Source of the DNA: Streptomyces sp. DSM 15324
GTDB lineage: Bacteria; Actinomycetota; Actinomycetes; Streptomycetales; Streptomycetaceae
Assembly: GCF_001514285.1 (NCBI RefSeq)
Contig: NZ_KQ949027.1
Location: forward strand, 124,001-188,000
Reading direction: 5' to 3'
DNA length: 64,000 nucleotides
Part shown: positions 41,874 to 50,080 of the stretch, piece after piece
How the letters are laid out: every line of letters begins with the position of its first letter
Position numbering within the stretch: the stretch's first letter is position 1
Notes under the pieces: model-generated
The model's input: only the letters and a program-made list of their open reading frames with translations
Told to the model about the DNA's origin: nothing
Database searches by the model: none
Program-made: the position numbers and the translations under genes

Positions 41874-43541
41874 GTGGGCAAGAGAAGACGCGTCGACGAG
41901 CGGCGCGGCAAGCGGCGGCCCGCCGTCGTCGGCGGCATGGTCGCCGTCGTCCTCGGCGGGGCCGGGATCGGCGTCTACGCCCTCTACGGCGGCGGGGCCG
42001 CGGCCGATTCCGCCGCGGGGGCCCGGCTGAAGCCGGTCGTCAAGACCGGGCCGCTGTCGCAGACCGAGGTGACCACCGCGGCGCGCACGTTCCTCACGGC
42101 CTGGCAGCAGGGTGCGGTCGCGAAGGCGGCGGCCGCCACCGACGACTCCGCGGCCGCCGCCGCCCTGCTCACCGACTACACCAAGGACGCTCGCGTCTCG
42201 GACGTCACCCTCACCGCCGGCCGCCGCACGGGCGACAAGGTCGCCTTCAAGGTGAAGGGCACGGTGACCTACGAGAAGATCACCAAGCCGCTCTCGTACG
42301 ACAGCGCGCTGACCGTCGTCCGCCGGGCGAAGGACGGCCGGGCGACCGTCGCCTGGCACGCCTCCGTCGTCCACCCCGACCTCCTCGACGGGGACACCCT
42401 GGTGACCGGCGAGGCGGGCACCCCCCCGGTCAGGGCGCTCGACCGGGACGGCGGCGAGATCACGACGGCCCGCTACCCGTCCCTGGGCACGGTGCTGGAC
42501 GGGCTGCGCGAGAAGTACGGCAAGAAGGCGGGCGGCACGGCGGGCGTGGAGCTGCGGGTGGTGCGCGGCAAGGCGTCGAAGGCGAAGAAGGCCTCCGACA
42601 AGACGCTCCTTGAGTTCAGCAAGGGCACGCCGGGCACCGTGCGGACGACCCTCAGTCCGACCCTCCAGGCCGCCGCCGAGCAGCAGGTCGCGAAGACCGC
42701 GCGCGCGTCGGTCGTCGTCCTGCGCCCGTCCACCGGCGAGATCCTCGCGGTGGCGAACACCGGCCACGGCTTCAACACCGCGTTCAACGGCTCCCTCGCG
42801 CCCGGCTCCACCATGAAGGTCGTCACGTCGTCGCTGCTCATCGAGAAGAAGCTGGCGTCGGCGGACAAGGTGCACCCGTGTCCGAAGACGTTCACCTACG
42901 GCGGCTGGAAGTTCCACAACGACGACGACTTCCAGATCAAGGGCGGCACCTTCAAGGCGAGCTTCGCGCGCTCCTGCAACACGGCCTTCATCAGCCAGGC
43001 GGGTGAGCTCGACAACGACAGCCTGACGCGGCAGGCGCAGCAGGTGTTCGGCCTGTCGATGAACAACTGGGCCATCGGCGTCCCGTCGTTCGACGGCTCG
43101 GTACCGGTGCAGTCGGCGGCGCAGATGGCGGCCTCCCTGATCGGCCAGGGCGGGGTGCGGATGAACCCGCTGAACATGGCGTCGGTGTCGGCGACGGTGA
43201 AGTCGGGCACCTTCCACCAGCCGTACCTGGTCTCCCCGTCGGTCGACCACCGCACGCTCGCCACGGCCTCCCGCACGATGTCCGCGTCCACGCTGTCCCA
43301 GCTGCGCGAGCTGATGAGCTACACCGCGGCCTACGGCACCGCCGCCGAGGCGATGAGGGGCCTCGGCCCGGACTACGGCGCGAAGACCGGCTCGGCGGAG
43401 GTCGACGGCCAGTCGAAGCCGAACGGCTGGTTCACGGCCTACAGGGGCGACCTGGCGGCAGCGGGCGTGGTGCAGGCCGGCGGCCACGGAGGGGACACGG
43501 CGGGCCCGATCGTGGCGGCGCTGCTGAGGACGGGCGGCTGA
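41874..43541 (+). CDS. Class B penicillin-binding protein (transpeptidase), copy 2
   Basis: 555 residues from GTG 41874, which has GGAGG ten bases upstream; a longer frame from 41742 has no ribosome site. Basic N-terminus KRRRVDERRGKRR, membrane anchor near 18-40 (PAVVGGMVAVVLGGAGIGVYALY), NTF2-like domain near 60-170, and transpeptidase domain with S312-T-M-K315, S367-C-N369 and K504-T-G506. Closely parallel to copy 1 over its whole length, so a tandem duplication. Likely takes part in sporulation- or stress-linked wall growth; direct evidence is absent. Converges on ssgE with nine bases between stops. Confidence 0.92.
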   Translation: MGKRRRVDERRGKRRPAVVGGMVAVVLGGAGIGVYALYGGGAAADSAAGARLKPVVKTGPLSQTEVTTAARTFLTAWQQGAVAKAAAATDDSAAAAALLTDYTKDARVSDVTLTAGRRTGDKVAFKVKGTVTYEKITKPLSYDSALTVVRRAKDGRATVAWHASVVHPDLLDGDTLVTGEAGTPPVRALDRDGGEITTARYPSLGTVLDGLREKYGKKAGGTAGVELRVVRGKASKAKKASDKTLLEFSKGTPGTVRTTLSPTLQAAAEQQVAKTARASVVVLRPSTGEILAVANTGHGFNTAFNGSLAPGSTMKVVTSSLLIEKKLASADKVHPCPKTFTYGGWKFHNDDDFQIKGGTFKASFARSCNTAFISQAGELDNDSLTRQAQQVFGLSMNNWAIGVPSFDGSVPVQSAAQMAASLIGQGGVRMNPLNMASVSATVKSGTFHQPYLVSPSVDHRTLATASRTMSASTLSQLRELMSYTAAYGTAAEAMRGLGPDYGAKTGSAEVDGQSKPNGWFTAYRGDLAAAGVVQAGGHGGDTAGPIVAALLRTGG

Positions 43542-43550
43542 GCGCGCCCG

Positions 43551-43910
43551 TCACCGCGCCACCGGCTCCCCCGCCGTCGCCGTGTAGGTCCGCCGCAGGA
43601 ACCTCAGCAGTGCCTGGGAGTCGAACTGCACCACCGAGACGCCCTGCGAGGAGTGGAACTCGACCACCGCCTGCACCCGCCCCAGCGGCCACACCCGGAC
43701 CTCGCCCGTCCCGGCCGGCGCCCGCAGCCCCTGCTCCAGCAGGGTCCGTGAGAACGTCCACTCGTGCCGGTCGGGCAGCCCCACCCGCACGGACCGCGGA
43801 TCGTCCTCGGGGTCGTAGCGCAGGACGACAGGGACGGCGTCGCGTTCCTCCTCGACGAGGTCGGCGTCCGTGACGATGTGGGCTCGCGCGTACTGCTCGA
43901 CTACGGACAT
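43551..43910 (-). CDS. ssgE: SsgA-like sporulation protein, probably SsgE
   Basis: 119 residues from ATG 43910. SALP-family protein found only in sporulating actinomycetes; these control localisation of septum and wall-synthesis enzymes and spore release. The pattern is characteristic: VPVVLRYDPEDDPRSVRVGL near 26-45, WTFSRTLLEQGLRAPAGTGEVRVWPLG near 51-77 and QGVSVVQFDSQALLRFLRRTY near 89-109. In S. coelicolor ssgE lies next to the two PBP genes in this order, and SsgE is linked to spore separation, so the symbol is given by synteny and likeness. Other ssg paralogues are possible. Confidence 0.82.
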   Translation of the reverse strand: MSVVEQYARAHIVTDADLVEEERDAVPVVLRYDPEDDPRSVRVGLPDRHEWTFSRTLLEQGLRAPAGTGEVRVWPLGRVQAVVEFHSSQGVSVVQFDSQALLRFLRRTYTATAGEPVAR

Positions 43911-43982
43911 CGGCCGACCCTCTCACGCTGCGTGACCCAGGGGGGAATCCGGTGGCCAGCTCCCCCTCCAATGTCGCATATT

Positions 43983-44006
43983 TTCCCTAATGCGCCCCTT
44001 AGGGAA
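43983..44006. promoter_or_regulatory. Inverted repeat between ssgE and cbiM
   Basis: TTCCCTAA (43983-43990) and TTAGGGAA (43999-44006) are perfect 8-bp arms separated by eight bases. It lies 73 bases upstream of ssgE and about 97 bases upstream of cbiM, in the divergent gap. Candidate operator. Confidence 0.5.
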
Positions 44007-44066
44007 GATTTATCTCACCTGTGCGATACGACGGAGAAAGCGTCACGACGGACAAGCGCCTCGCTC

Positions 44067-44097
44067 TTGCGAACCGTTCGCATTAAGCCTCTATCAT
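44067..44097 (+). promoter_or_regulatory. Promoter and operator of cbiM, apparently leaderless
   Basis: -35-like TTGCGA (44067-44072) and -10-like TATCAT (44092-44097), 19-base spacer. The -10 ends six bases before the GTG start at 44104, so transcription would begin at or within a base or two of the start codon. TGCGAAC-C-GTTCGCA (44068-44082) covers the -35 and spacer and is a likely repressor site. Confidence 0.6.
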
Positions 44098-44103
44098 CGA
44101 CAG

Positions 44104-45150
44104 GTGCACGTACCCGACGGATTCATCAACGCCCCGACCTCCGCGGTGACCGGAGTCGTCGCCGCCGGCGCCATCGCCGCGAGCCTGCGCGGCGCGCGCC
44201 GTGAGCTCGACGAGCGGACGGCCCCGCTGGCCGGGCTGGTCGCGGCGTTCATCTTCGCCGTGCAGATGCTGAACTTCCCCGTCGCGGCGGGCACCAGCGG
44301 CCACCTGCTGGGCGGCGCGCTGGCCGCGATACTCGTGGGCCCCTTCACCGGGGTCCTGTGCGTGTCCGTGGTGCTGCTGATGCAGGGCATCCTCTTCGCC
44401 GACGGCGGGCTGACCGCGCTCGGCGTGAACATCACCGACATGGCGGTCGTGACGACGGTCGTGGCGTACGCCGTCTTCCGCGGCCTGGTGAAGGTGCTGC
44501 CGCGCACCCGCCGCTCCGTCACGGTCGCCTCCTTCGCCGCCGCCCTGCTGTCCGTGCCCGCCGCCGCCGTGGTCTTCACGCTGCTGTACGCGATCGGCGG
44601 CACCACCGACGTGGCGATCGGCAAGGTCGCCACCGCGATGGTCGGCGTCCATGTGCTGATCGGGCTCGGCGAGGCCACCATCACCGCGCTGACGGTCGGC
44701 GCCGTGATCGCCGTACGGCCGGACCTCGTGTACGGCGCGCGCGGGCTGCACCAGAGGCTCAAGCTGCGCGTCGACGGCGAGCTGGTCGACGTGCCCGCGC
44801 ACCCGGCGCCCGTCGCGGCGCGCACCTCACGGCGCACGCTGTGGGTGACCGGCCTGGTCACCTCCCTGGTCCTCGCGGGCTTCGTCAGTTTCTACGCCTC
44901 CGCGAACCCCGACGGCCTGGAGAAGGTCGCCGCCGACCACGGCATCGACCGCACGGCCGAGGACCACGCGAACGCGGACTCCCCGCTCGCCGGCTACGGC
45001 GTCAAGGACGTCACGAACGCCCGGCTGTCCGGCGGTCTCGCGGGCGTGATCGGCGTCGGCGTGACCGTCGTCGCGGGCAGCGCGGTGTTCTGGGCGGTGC
45101 GCCGGCGCCGTGGCGCGGACGCCGCCCCCACCGCCGTAGAGAACGTCTGA
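44104..45150 (+). CDS. cbiM: Cobalt/nickel ECF transporter substrate component, CbiM fused to a CbiN-like C-terminal part
   Basis: 348 residues from GTG 44104. CbiM/NikM proteins need Met1-His2 as metal ligands at the mature N-terminus, and MHVPDGFI here fits exactly, fixing the start. Six to seven helices follow (for example LAGLVAAFIFAVQMLNFPVAAGTSGHLLGGALAAIL near 41-76 with the conserved His ligands). The C-terminal part from about 240 has its own two helices and the PDGLEKVAADHGID stretch (265-278), the mark of CbiN/PDGLE domains, so the small accessory subunit is fused here. It imports Co2+ or Ni2+ with CbiQ and CbiO; metal cannot be told from sequence. Confidence 0.92.
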   Translation: MHVPDGFINAPTSAVTGVVAAGAIAASLRGARRELDERTAPLAGLVAAFIFAVQMLNFPVAAGTSGHLLGGALAAILVGPFTGVLCVSVVLLMQGILFADGGLTALGVNITDMAVVTTVVAYAVFRGLVKVLPRTRRSVTVASFAAALLSVPAAAVVFTLLYAIGGTTDVAIGKVATAMVGVHVLIGLGEATITALTVGAVIAVRPDLVYGARGLHQRLKLRVDGELVDVPAHPAPVAARTSRRTLWVTGLVTSLVLAGFVSFYASANPDGLEKVAADHGIDRTAEDHANADSPLAGYGVKDVTNARLSGGLAGVIGVGVTVVAGSAVFWAVRRRRGADAAPTAVENV

Positions 45151-45154
45151 CGGC

Positions 45155-45916
45155 ATGGGAGCGGGACACGCGCACCGGCTCTACCGGCACGGCCACTCGC
45201 CCGTGCACACCCTGCCGCCGCACACCAAGCTCGCCGCCGTCTTCGCGTTCGTGGTCGTCGTCGTGTCGACCCCCCGGGAGGCGATGTGGGCGTTCGGCCT
45301 GTACGCCGTGCTGCTCGCGCTGGTCGCCCGGCACGCGCGCGTGCCCGCCGGCTTCCTGCTCAAACGTCTGCTGATCGAGGTGCCGTTCGTCGCGTTCGCG
45401 GTGCTGATGCCGTTCGTGGCGGAGGGCGAGCGGGTGGACGTCCTCGGGCTGTCGCTCAGCGTGAACGGCCTCTGGGGCGCCTGGAACGTCCTCGCCAAGG
45501 GCACCCTGGGAGTCGCCGCCTCCGTCCTCCTGGCGGCCACCACGGAGCTGCGGGAGCTGCTCCTGGGCCTGCAGCGCCTGAAGCTGCCCCCGCTGCTCGT
45601 GCAGATCGCTTCCTTCATGATCCGTTACGGCGATGTCATCACCGACGAGATGCGGCGGATGCGGATCGCGCGCGAGTCACGCGGCTTCGAGGCGCGCGGC
45701 GTGCGGCACTGGGGCGTGCTCGCCAAGTCGGCGGGCGCGCTGTTCATCCGCTCCTACGAACGCGGCGAGAGGGTGCACCTGGCGATGGTCAGCCGCGGCT
45801 ACGCCGGTTCGATGCCCGTGATCGACGAGGTGACGGCGTCCCGGGCGCAGTGGTCGTACGCCTTCGCCCTGCCGGTCGCCGCCCTGGTCGTCTGCGTGGT
45901 GGGATGGACGCTGTGA
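45155..45916 (+). CDS. cbiQ: ECF transporter transmembrane (T) component CbiQ
   Basis: 253 residues from ATG 45155, five bases after the cbiM stop. Energy-coupling T protein linking substrate binding to the ATPase. Hydrophobic segments at about 26-60, 70-90, 105-125 and the C-terminus (WSYAFALPVAALVVCVVGW). The cytoplasmic coupling helices carry the Ala-Arg-Gly-type motif RIARESRGFEARG near 169-181 and a second ERGERVHLAMVSRGYAG near 203-219. Translationally coupled to cbiO, whose start overlaps its stop. Confidence 0.93.
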   Translation: MGAGHAHRLYRHGHSPVHTLPPHTKLAAVFAFVVVVVSTPREAMWAFGLYAVLLALVARHARVPAGFLLKRLLIEVPFVAFAVLMPFVAEGERVDVLGLSLSVNGLWGAWNVLAKGTLGVAASVLLAATTELRELLLGLQRLKLPPLLVQIASFMIRYGDVITDEMRRMRIARESRGFEARGVRHWGVLAKSAGALFIRSYERGERVHLAMVSRGYAGSMPVIDEVTASRAQWSYAFALPVAALVVCVVGWTL

Positions 45917-46662
45917 CTGCTTCCCTGGAGGTCTCCGGCCTCGCCTTCGCCTACCCCGACGGCCATCAGGCCCTGTTCGGCGTGGACTTCAGCGTCGCGC
46001 GCGGGGAGCGGGTCGCGCTGCTCGGGCCGAACGGCGCCGGCAAGACCACCCTCGTCCTGCACCTCAACGGCATCCTGACCGGCGGGGCGGGCACGGTGAC
46101 GGTCGCCGGACTGCCCGTCGGCACACGGCACATGGCGGAGATCCGCCGCAAGGTCGGCCTGGTCTTCCAGGACCCGGACGACCAGCTGTTCATGCCGACG
46201 GTCCGCGAGGACGTGGCGTTCGGTCCGGCCGCGGCCGGACTGAAGGGCGCGGAACTGGAGGAGCGCGTGGACCGTGCGCTCGCACGGGTCGGCATGACGG
46301 AGTTCAAGGACCGCCCGCCGCACCATCTGTCGTTCGGCCAGCGCCGCCGGGTCGCCGTCGCCACCGTCCTCGCGATGGAGCCGGAGATCCTCGTCCTGGA
46401 CGAGCCGTCCTCCAACCTCGACCCCGCCTCGCGCCGTGAGCTCGCCGACATCCTGCGCTCCCTGGACGTGACCGTCCTGATGGTCACGCACGACCTGCCG
46501 TACGCCCTGGAACTGTGCCCGCGGGCGCTGATCCTGAGCGAGGGCGTGATCGCCGCGGACGGCCGCACGGGCGAACTCCTCGCCGACGAGTCCCTGATGA
46601 ACGCGCATCGACTGGAGCTGCCCTTCGGGTTCGACCCGCGCTCGGTCACAATGGGTGCGTGA
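45913..46662 (+). CDS. cbiO: ECF transporter ATP-binding (A) component CbiO
   Basis: 249 residues from GTG 45913, overlapping the cbiQ stop by four bases; ATG 45904 is possible. Single ABC cassette with Walker A GPNGAGKTT near 37-45, Q-loop VFQDPDDQLFMPTV near 84-97, signature HHLSFGQRRR near 137-146 and Walker B EILVLDEPSSNLD near 157-169, then the H-loop in VTHDLPY. The D-Q-L-F stretch after the Q-loop is typical of ECF ATPases. Powers metal uptake. Its own stop overlaps the next gene, ohrR. Confidence 0.94.
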   Translation: MTASLEVSGLAFAYPDGHQALFGVDFSVARGERVALLGPNGAGKTTLVLHLNGILTGGAGTVTVAGLPVGTRHMAEIRRKVGLVFQDPDDQLFMPTVREDVAFGPAAAGLKGAELEERVDRALARVGMTEFKDRPPHHLSFGQRRRVAVATVLAMEPEILVLDEPSSNLDPASRRELADILRSLDVTVLMVTHDLPYALELCPRALILSEGVIAADGRTGELLADESLMNAHRLELPFGFDPRSVTMGA

Positions 46663-47141
46663 CGAATGGGCACGTGACCGACGAGAACCGGACGGCCGAG
46701 CGTACGCCGCTGCTCGACGAGCAGTTGTGCTTCGCGCTGTACGCGGCCCAGCGCGCGGTGACCTCCGCCTACCGGCCCGTCCTGGACGAGCTGGGGCTCA
46801 CCTACCCGCAGTACCTGGTCCTGCTGGCCCTCTGGGAGCGCGGCGAGACCACCGTCAAGGAGCTGGCGTCGGCCCTGCGGCTCGACTACGGCACGATGTC
46901 GCCGCTGCTCAAGCGCCTGGAGGCGGCCGGCCTGGTGCGCCGGGAGCGCTCCGGGCGCGACGAACGCACGGTCCTCGTCGCCTGCACGGGCCGCGGCGAG
47001 GAGCTGCGGGGCCGGGCGGCCCGGGTCCCCGGCGCCCTGATGACCGCGACCGGCCTGGAGCAGGCCGAGGTCGCCCGTCTGCGCGAGGAGCTCTGGGGCC
47101 TCGCGGAACGCGCCCACGGCGCGGCGGGCCGCGCGCGCTAG
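46659..47141 (+). CDS. ohrR: OhrR-type MarR regulator of organic hydroperoxide response
   Basis: 160 residues from GTG 46659, overlapping the cbiO stop by four bases; GTG 46674 is an alternative. Winged-helix protein whose N-terminal Cys24 sits in LDEQLCFALYAAQRAVTSAYRP, the redox-sensing Cys region of OhrR, followed by LGLTYPQYLVLLALWERGETTVKELASALRLDYGTMSPLLKRLEAAGLVRRERSGRDERTVLV. Oxidation of that Cys by organic hydroperoxide releases the DNA. Second cysteines exist at the C-terminal half (VACTGRG). ohr follows on the same strand, its known target. The coupling to the cobalt/nickel transporter is unusual. Confidence 0.9.
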   Translation: MTNGHVTDENRTAERTPLLDEQLCFALYAAQRAVTSAYRPVLDELGLTYPQYLVLLALWERGETTVKELASALRLDYGTMSPLLKRLEAAGLVRRERSGRDERTVLVACTGRGEELRGRAARVPGALMTATGLEQAEVARLREELWGLAERAHGAAGRAR

Positions 47142-47206
47142 GCCCGCGACGGCCCGCACGAGCTGGCGTTACCCGCGGTTACCACCCCCTGCCGCACCCA
47201 CAGACC

Positions 47207-47218
47207 TACCGGCCGGTA
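47207..47218 (+). promoter_or_regulatory. Palindrome in the ohrR-ohr gap
   Basis: TACCGGCCGGTA, a perfect 12-bp palindrome, 48 bases before the ohr start. It lies where an OhrR operator would be expected, but its GC core differs from the AT-rich sites I know for OhrR. Confidence 0.35.
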
Positions 47219-47266
47219 CCTTGTGCACGATGTAATCGGGGAAAATTTCAGGGGGAGGGTCCCGCT

Positions 47267-47722
47267 GTGAGCGAAGGTGACGCCGTCGACACCGTCGACA
47301 CCCGTCCGACGAAGATCATGTACGTCGCCGAGGCGACCGCGCACGGAGGCCGCGACGGGTATGTGACCAGCCAGGACGGCCAGATCGAGCTGAAGGTGGC
47401 GATGCCGCCGCAGCTCGGCGGCGACGGCAACGGCACCAACCCGGAACAGCTCTTCGCGGCCGGCTACAGCTCCTGCTTCCACAACGCGCTGATCCTCGTC
47501 GGCAACCGCGCGGGCTTCGACCTGACCGGCTCCACCGTCGCCGCCAAGGTCGGCATCGGGCCCAACAAGACCAAGGGCTACGGCCTCGCGGTCGCCCTCA
47601 GCGTCTCGCTGCCCGTCCTCGACCAGGGCCTCGCCGAGAAACTGGTCGACGCGGCCCACCAGGTCTGCCCGTACTCCAACGCCACCCGCGGCAACATCGA
47701 CGTAACGATCATTCTCGGCTGA
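47267..47722 (+). CDS. ohr: Organic hydroperoxide resistance protein Ohr
   Basis: 151 residues from GTG 47267, with GGGGGAGGG upstream. Thiol peroxidase of the Ohr/OsmC family that reduces lipid and other organic hydroperoxides. Catalytic Cys70 in LFAAGYSSCFHNAL and resolving Cys134 in AHQVCPYSNATRGN are present, and the Arg that polarises the peroxide is near 29 (HGGRDGYV). Normal length. Placed after ohrR in the known ohrR-ohr order. Confidence 0.95.
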   Translation: MSEGDAVDTVDTRPTKIMYVAEATAHGGRDGYVTSQDGQIELKVAMPPQLGGDGNGTNPEQLFAAGYSSCFHNALILVGNRAGFDLTGSTVAAKVGIGPNKTKGYGLAVALSVSLPVLDQGLAEKLVDAAHQVCPYSNATRGNIDVTIILG

Positions 47723-47828
47723 CGAGACGCAGGAATCGCAGGCCCGCCGCACCTGTTGACCGCAAGGCCGAAGGTGATCCGAGCGGGCCGGGCGAGCCGG
47801 CCGGGCGGGACGAGAAGGAAGTGCGGGC

Positions 47829-48995
47829 GTGGACGTGAACGGTGCGGTGGCCGAGGGGTTCGAGCCGGTCCGGGAGGCGTTCGCACGGAACTTCGCCACC
47901 CTCGGGGAGCGCGGTGCCGCCGTCGCCGTCTACCGCGACGGGCGCAAGGTCGTCGACCTGTGGGGCGGCACGCGGGACGTGGACGGCACGGCTCCCTGGG
48001 AGCACGGCACCGCGCAGATCGTGCGCTCCGCGACCAAGGGCGTCGCCGCCGCCGTACTCCTGCTGCTGCACCAGCGCGGACACCTGGACCTGGACGCGCC
48101 CGTGGCGACGTACTGGCCGCAGTACAAGGCGGCCGGCAAGGAACACACCCTGGTGCGCCACCTGCTCGCGCACCGCGCGGGCGTGCCCGTCCTCGACCGG
48201 CCGCTGACGCCCGCCGAGGCCGCCGACCCCGACCTGGGCGCGGCGGCGGTCGCCGCGCAGGCACCCCTCTGGGAACCGGGCGGCGACCACGGGTACCACG
48301 CCCAGACGTACAGCTGGCTCACCGGCGAGCTGGTGCGGCGGGTCACCGGGCGGCCGATCGGCGAGTGGATCGCCGACGAGATCGCCGGACCGCTCGGGGC
48401 CGAGCTGTGGCTGGGGCTGCCGCAGTCGCTCCACGCGCGCGTGGGGCGCGTCGGGCCGGTCGACGCGCCCGTACCGGCCGGCGGGCTGCGGACCCGGCCC
48501 AAACGGTCCGTCGCCGACGCCTACGCCGACCCCGCCTCCCTCACCCGCCGCGCCTTCGCCGCGATCACCCCGCTGCCCGACGAGAACGACCCCGCCTACC
48601 GCGCGGCCGCCCTGCCCGCCTCCAACGGCATCGCCACCGCCGACGGCCTGGCCCGCCTCTACGCCTCCCTCATCGGCGAAGTCGACGGCGGCGTGCGGCT
48701 CTTCGCCCCCGAGACGGCCGCCCTGGCGCGCACCGAGCAGTCCGCCGGACCGGACCGGGTGCTGGTGGTCACCACCCGGTTCGGCCTCGGCTACATGCTG
48801 CACGGCGGCGCGTCCCCGCTGCTCTCCCCGACCTCCTTCGGCCACCCCGGCCGCGGCGGCGCACTCGGCCTCGCGGACCCCGAGACGGGCATCGCCCTCG
48901 GCTACGTCACCAACGGCCTGCGCACCGGCGTGACGGCCGACCCGCGGGCCCAGGCGCTGCTGCGGGCGGTCAGGACGGCGGTCGCCGCGGCCTGA
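47829..48995 (+). CDS. Serine hydrolase / class C beta-lactamase-like esterase
   Basis: 388 residues from GTG 47829. Beta-lactamase-fold hydrolase of the EstB/family VIII esterase kind: S67-A-T-K70 supplies the SxxK nucleophile and base in IVRSATKGVAAAVLLLLHQRGHLDLDAPVATYWPQY, and YSW near 160 (YHAQTYSWLTGELVRRVTGRPIGEWIADEIAGPLG) gives the tyrosine motif. A third motif in GHPGRGG near 342 fits the family. No signal peptide, so cytoplasmic. Substrate unknown: small esters or cyclic amides are usual for the family, penicillins less so. Confidence 0.87.
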   Translation: MDVNGAVAEGFEPVREAFARNFATLGERGAAVAVYRDGRKVVDLWGGTRDVDGTAPWEHGTAQIVRSATKGVAAAVLLLLHQRGHLDLDAPVATYWPQYKAAGKEHTLVRHLLAHRAGVPVLDRPLTPAEAADPDLGAAAVAAQAPLWEPGGDHGYHAQTYSWLTGELVRRVTGRPIGEWIADEIAGPLGAELWLGLPQSLHARVGRVGPVDAPVPAGGLRTRPKRSVADAYADPASLTRRAFAAITPLPDENDPAYRAAALPASNGIATADGLARLYASLIGEVDGGVRLFAPETAALARTEQSAGPDRVLVVTTRFGLGYMLHGGASPLLSPTSFGHPGRGGALGLADPETGIALGYVTNGLRTGVTADPRAQALLRAVRTAVAAA

Positions 48996-49052
48996 CGAGC
49001 CCCCGGCACCGGACCCGTTCCGGCGGGCCCCACCGCCCGACGCCCGACGGCC

Positions 49053-49328
49053 TCAGATGTTGATCGAGTGGGACGTCCGCCCCGAGGCCTCGTCGATCTC
49101 CTCGTGCGCCTTCGTCAGCAGCTGCATGGCGAGTTCGTTGAGGGCGCGGGCGCCCGCGATCTCCTCACCGACCCGGGGCTGGTTGCTGTCGACCCGGTGG
49201 CGGCTGGCGTGCCCGCGGGACCGTACCTCGGTCCCGTCCGGCAGCCGGACCAGAGCGGCGGCGCTCGTGTGCTGGTCGTCCTCCTTGAACTCCAGCTCGA
49301 CGTGCCATCCCACAGCGGTGTGCATCAT
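49053..49328 (-). CDS. DUF1876-family small protein
   Basis: 91 residues from the first of two adjacent ATG codons at 49328, with GGAGG eight bases upstream; the longer frame to 49532 lacks a start signal. The sequence MMHTAVGWHVELEFKEDDQH then TSAAALVRLPDGTEVRSRGHASRHRVD, then IAGARALNELAMQLLTKAHEEID is the DUF1876 pattern, a double-stranded-RNA-binding-like fold in actinobacteria with unknown function, often linked to osmotic or dormancy stress regulons. Confidence 0.85.
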   Translation of the reverse strand: MMHTAVGWHVELEFKEDDQHTSAAALVRLPDGTEVRSRGHASRHRVDSNQPRVGEEIAGARALNELAMQLLTKAHEEIDEASGRTSHSINI

Positions 49329-49528
49329 GTCGGTCACCTCCGGAAGTCCTGCTTCCAGGGTGCTCCTCCCCACGGGCGCCCGCACCCAGCGGGCTCGGCC
49401 CGGCAGCAGCGGCCCTGCGGAGGGCCACGCGCGCACGCGCGCGTGGCGCAACGCGCACAGGGTCCCCGCGTCGGCACCGCGGGCCACCGCCGTGGCGGTC
49501 AACCGGCGTACAGCATCAGGCCGTGGCG

Positions 49529-50023
49529 TCACCCGGTGCGCTCACGCACGTCCACGACAGTGGCGGCCGCATGGGCGACGAGGGTGTCCGGGGCCATGGG
49601 GAACACGGTGTACGGGGTGCCGGCGGCGGCCCACACGACGTCGTGCGCGAGGAGACCACGGTCGGCGAGGACCCGGGTGCGGGTGCGGTGCCCGAAGGGC
49701 GGCACACCGCCGATCGCGTACCCGGTGGTCTCCCGTACGACGCCCGCGTCGGCCCTGGTCACCTCTCCGGCGCCGAGTTCCGCGCGCACCCGCTCCACGT
49801 CGACCCGGGACGCGCCGTCCATCAGCACCAGCACCGGCACGCCGTCCGCCGCGAAGATCAGCGACTTGCAGATCTGGCTCAGCTCGCACCCGATCGCTGC
49901 GGCGGCCTCGGCGGCGGTGCGGATCGCCTCCGGAAAGCGCCGCACCCGGGCGTTCAGATCGTCGAGCCCCAGCTCGGCGAGGGCCTCGGCGAAACGGGGG
50001 TGGGCAGCGGTGGTGGTCGTCAT
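49529..50023 (-). CDS. YbaK/EbsC-type aminoacyl-tRNA deacylase
   Basis: 164 residues from ATG 50023. Domain of the YbaK/ProX family that hydrolyses mischarged aminoacyl-tRNA. Seen: IGCELSQICKSLIFAADGVPVLVLMDGASRVDV near 47-79, with the conserved Lys in QICKSL, and ADAGVVRETTGYAIGGVPPFGHR near 92-114, with the G-G-V-P-P motif of the active pocket. Freestanding and soluble. Cognate amino acid cannot be told from sequence. Lies beside hxlR in the same direction, 57 bases apart from its end. Confidence 0.9.
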   Translation of the reverse strand: MTTTTAAHPRFAEALAELGLDDLNARVRRFPEAIRTAAEAAAAIGCELSQICKSLIFAADGVPVLVLMDGASRVDVERVRAELGAGEVTRADAGVVRETTGYAIGGVPPFGHRTRTRVLADRGLLAHDVVWAAAGTPYTVFPMAPDTLVAHAAATVVDVRERTG

Positions 50024-50080
50024 GCACGGCACGCTAGCGGTCGCCGCAGGGGCCACGCGACGGAGTTCCCCGCCGCGTGC

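Noticed and set aside
43911..44103. Cobalamin riboswitch before cbiM
   Set aside because: No B12-box-like core was seen and the promoter lies directly against the start codon, leaving no leader.
49420..49475. Alternating CG/GCAC stretch as a regulatory Z-DNA or terminator
   Set aside because: Only a weak imperfect dyad with no clear relation to either neighbouring gene.
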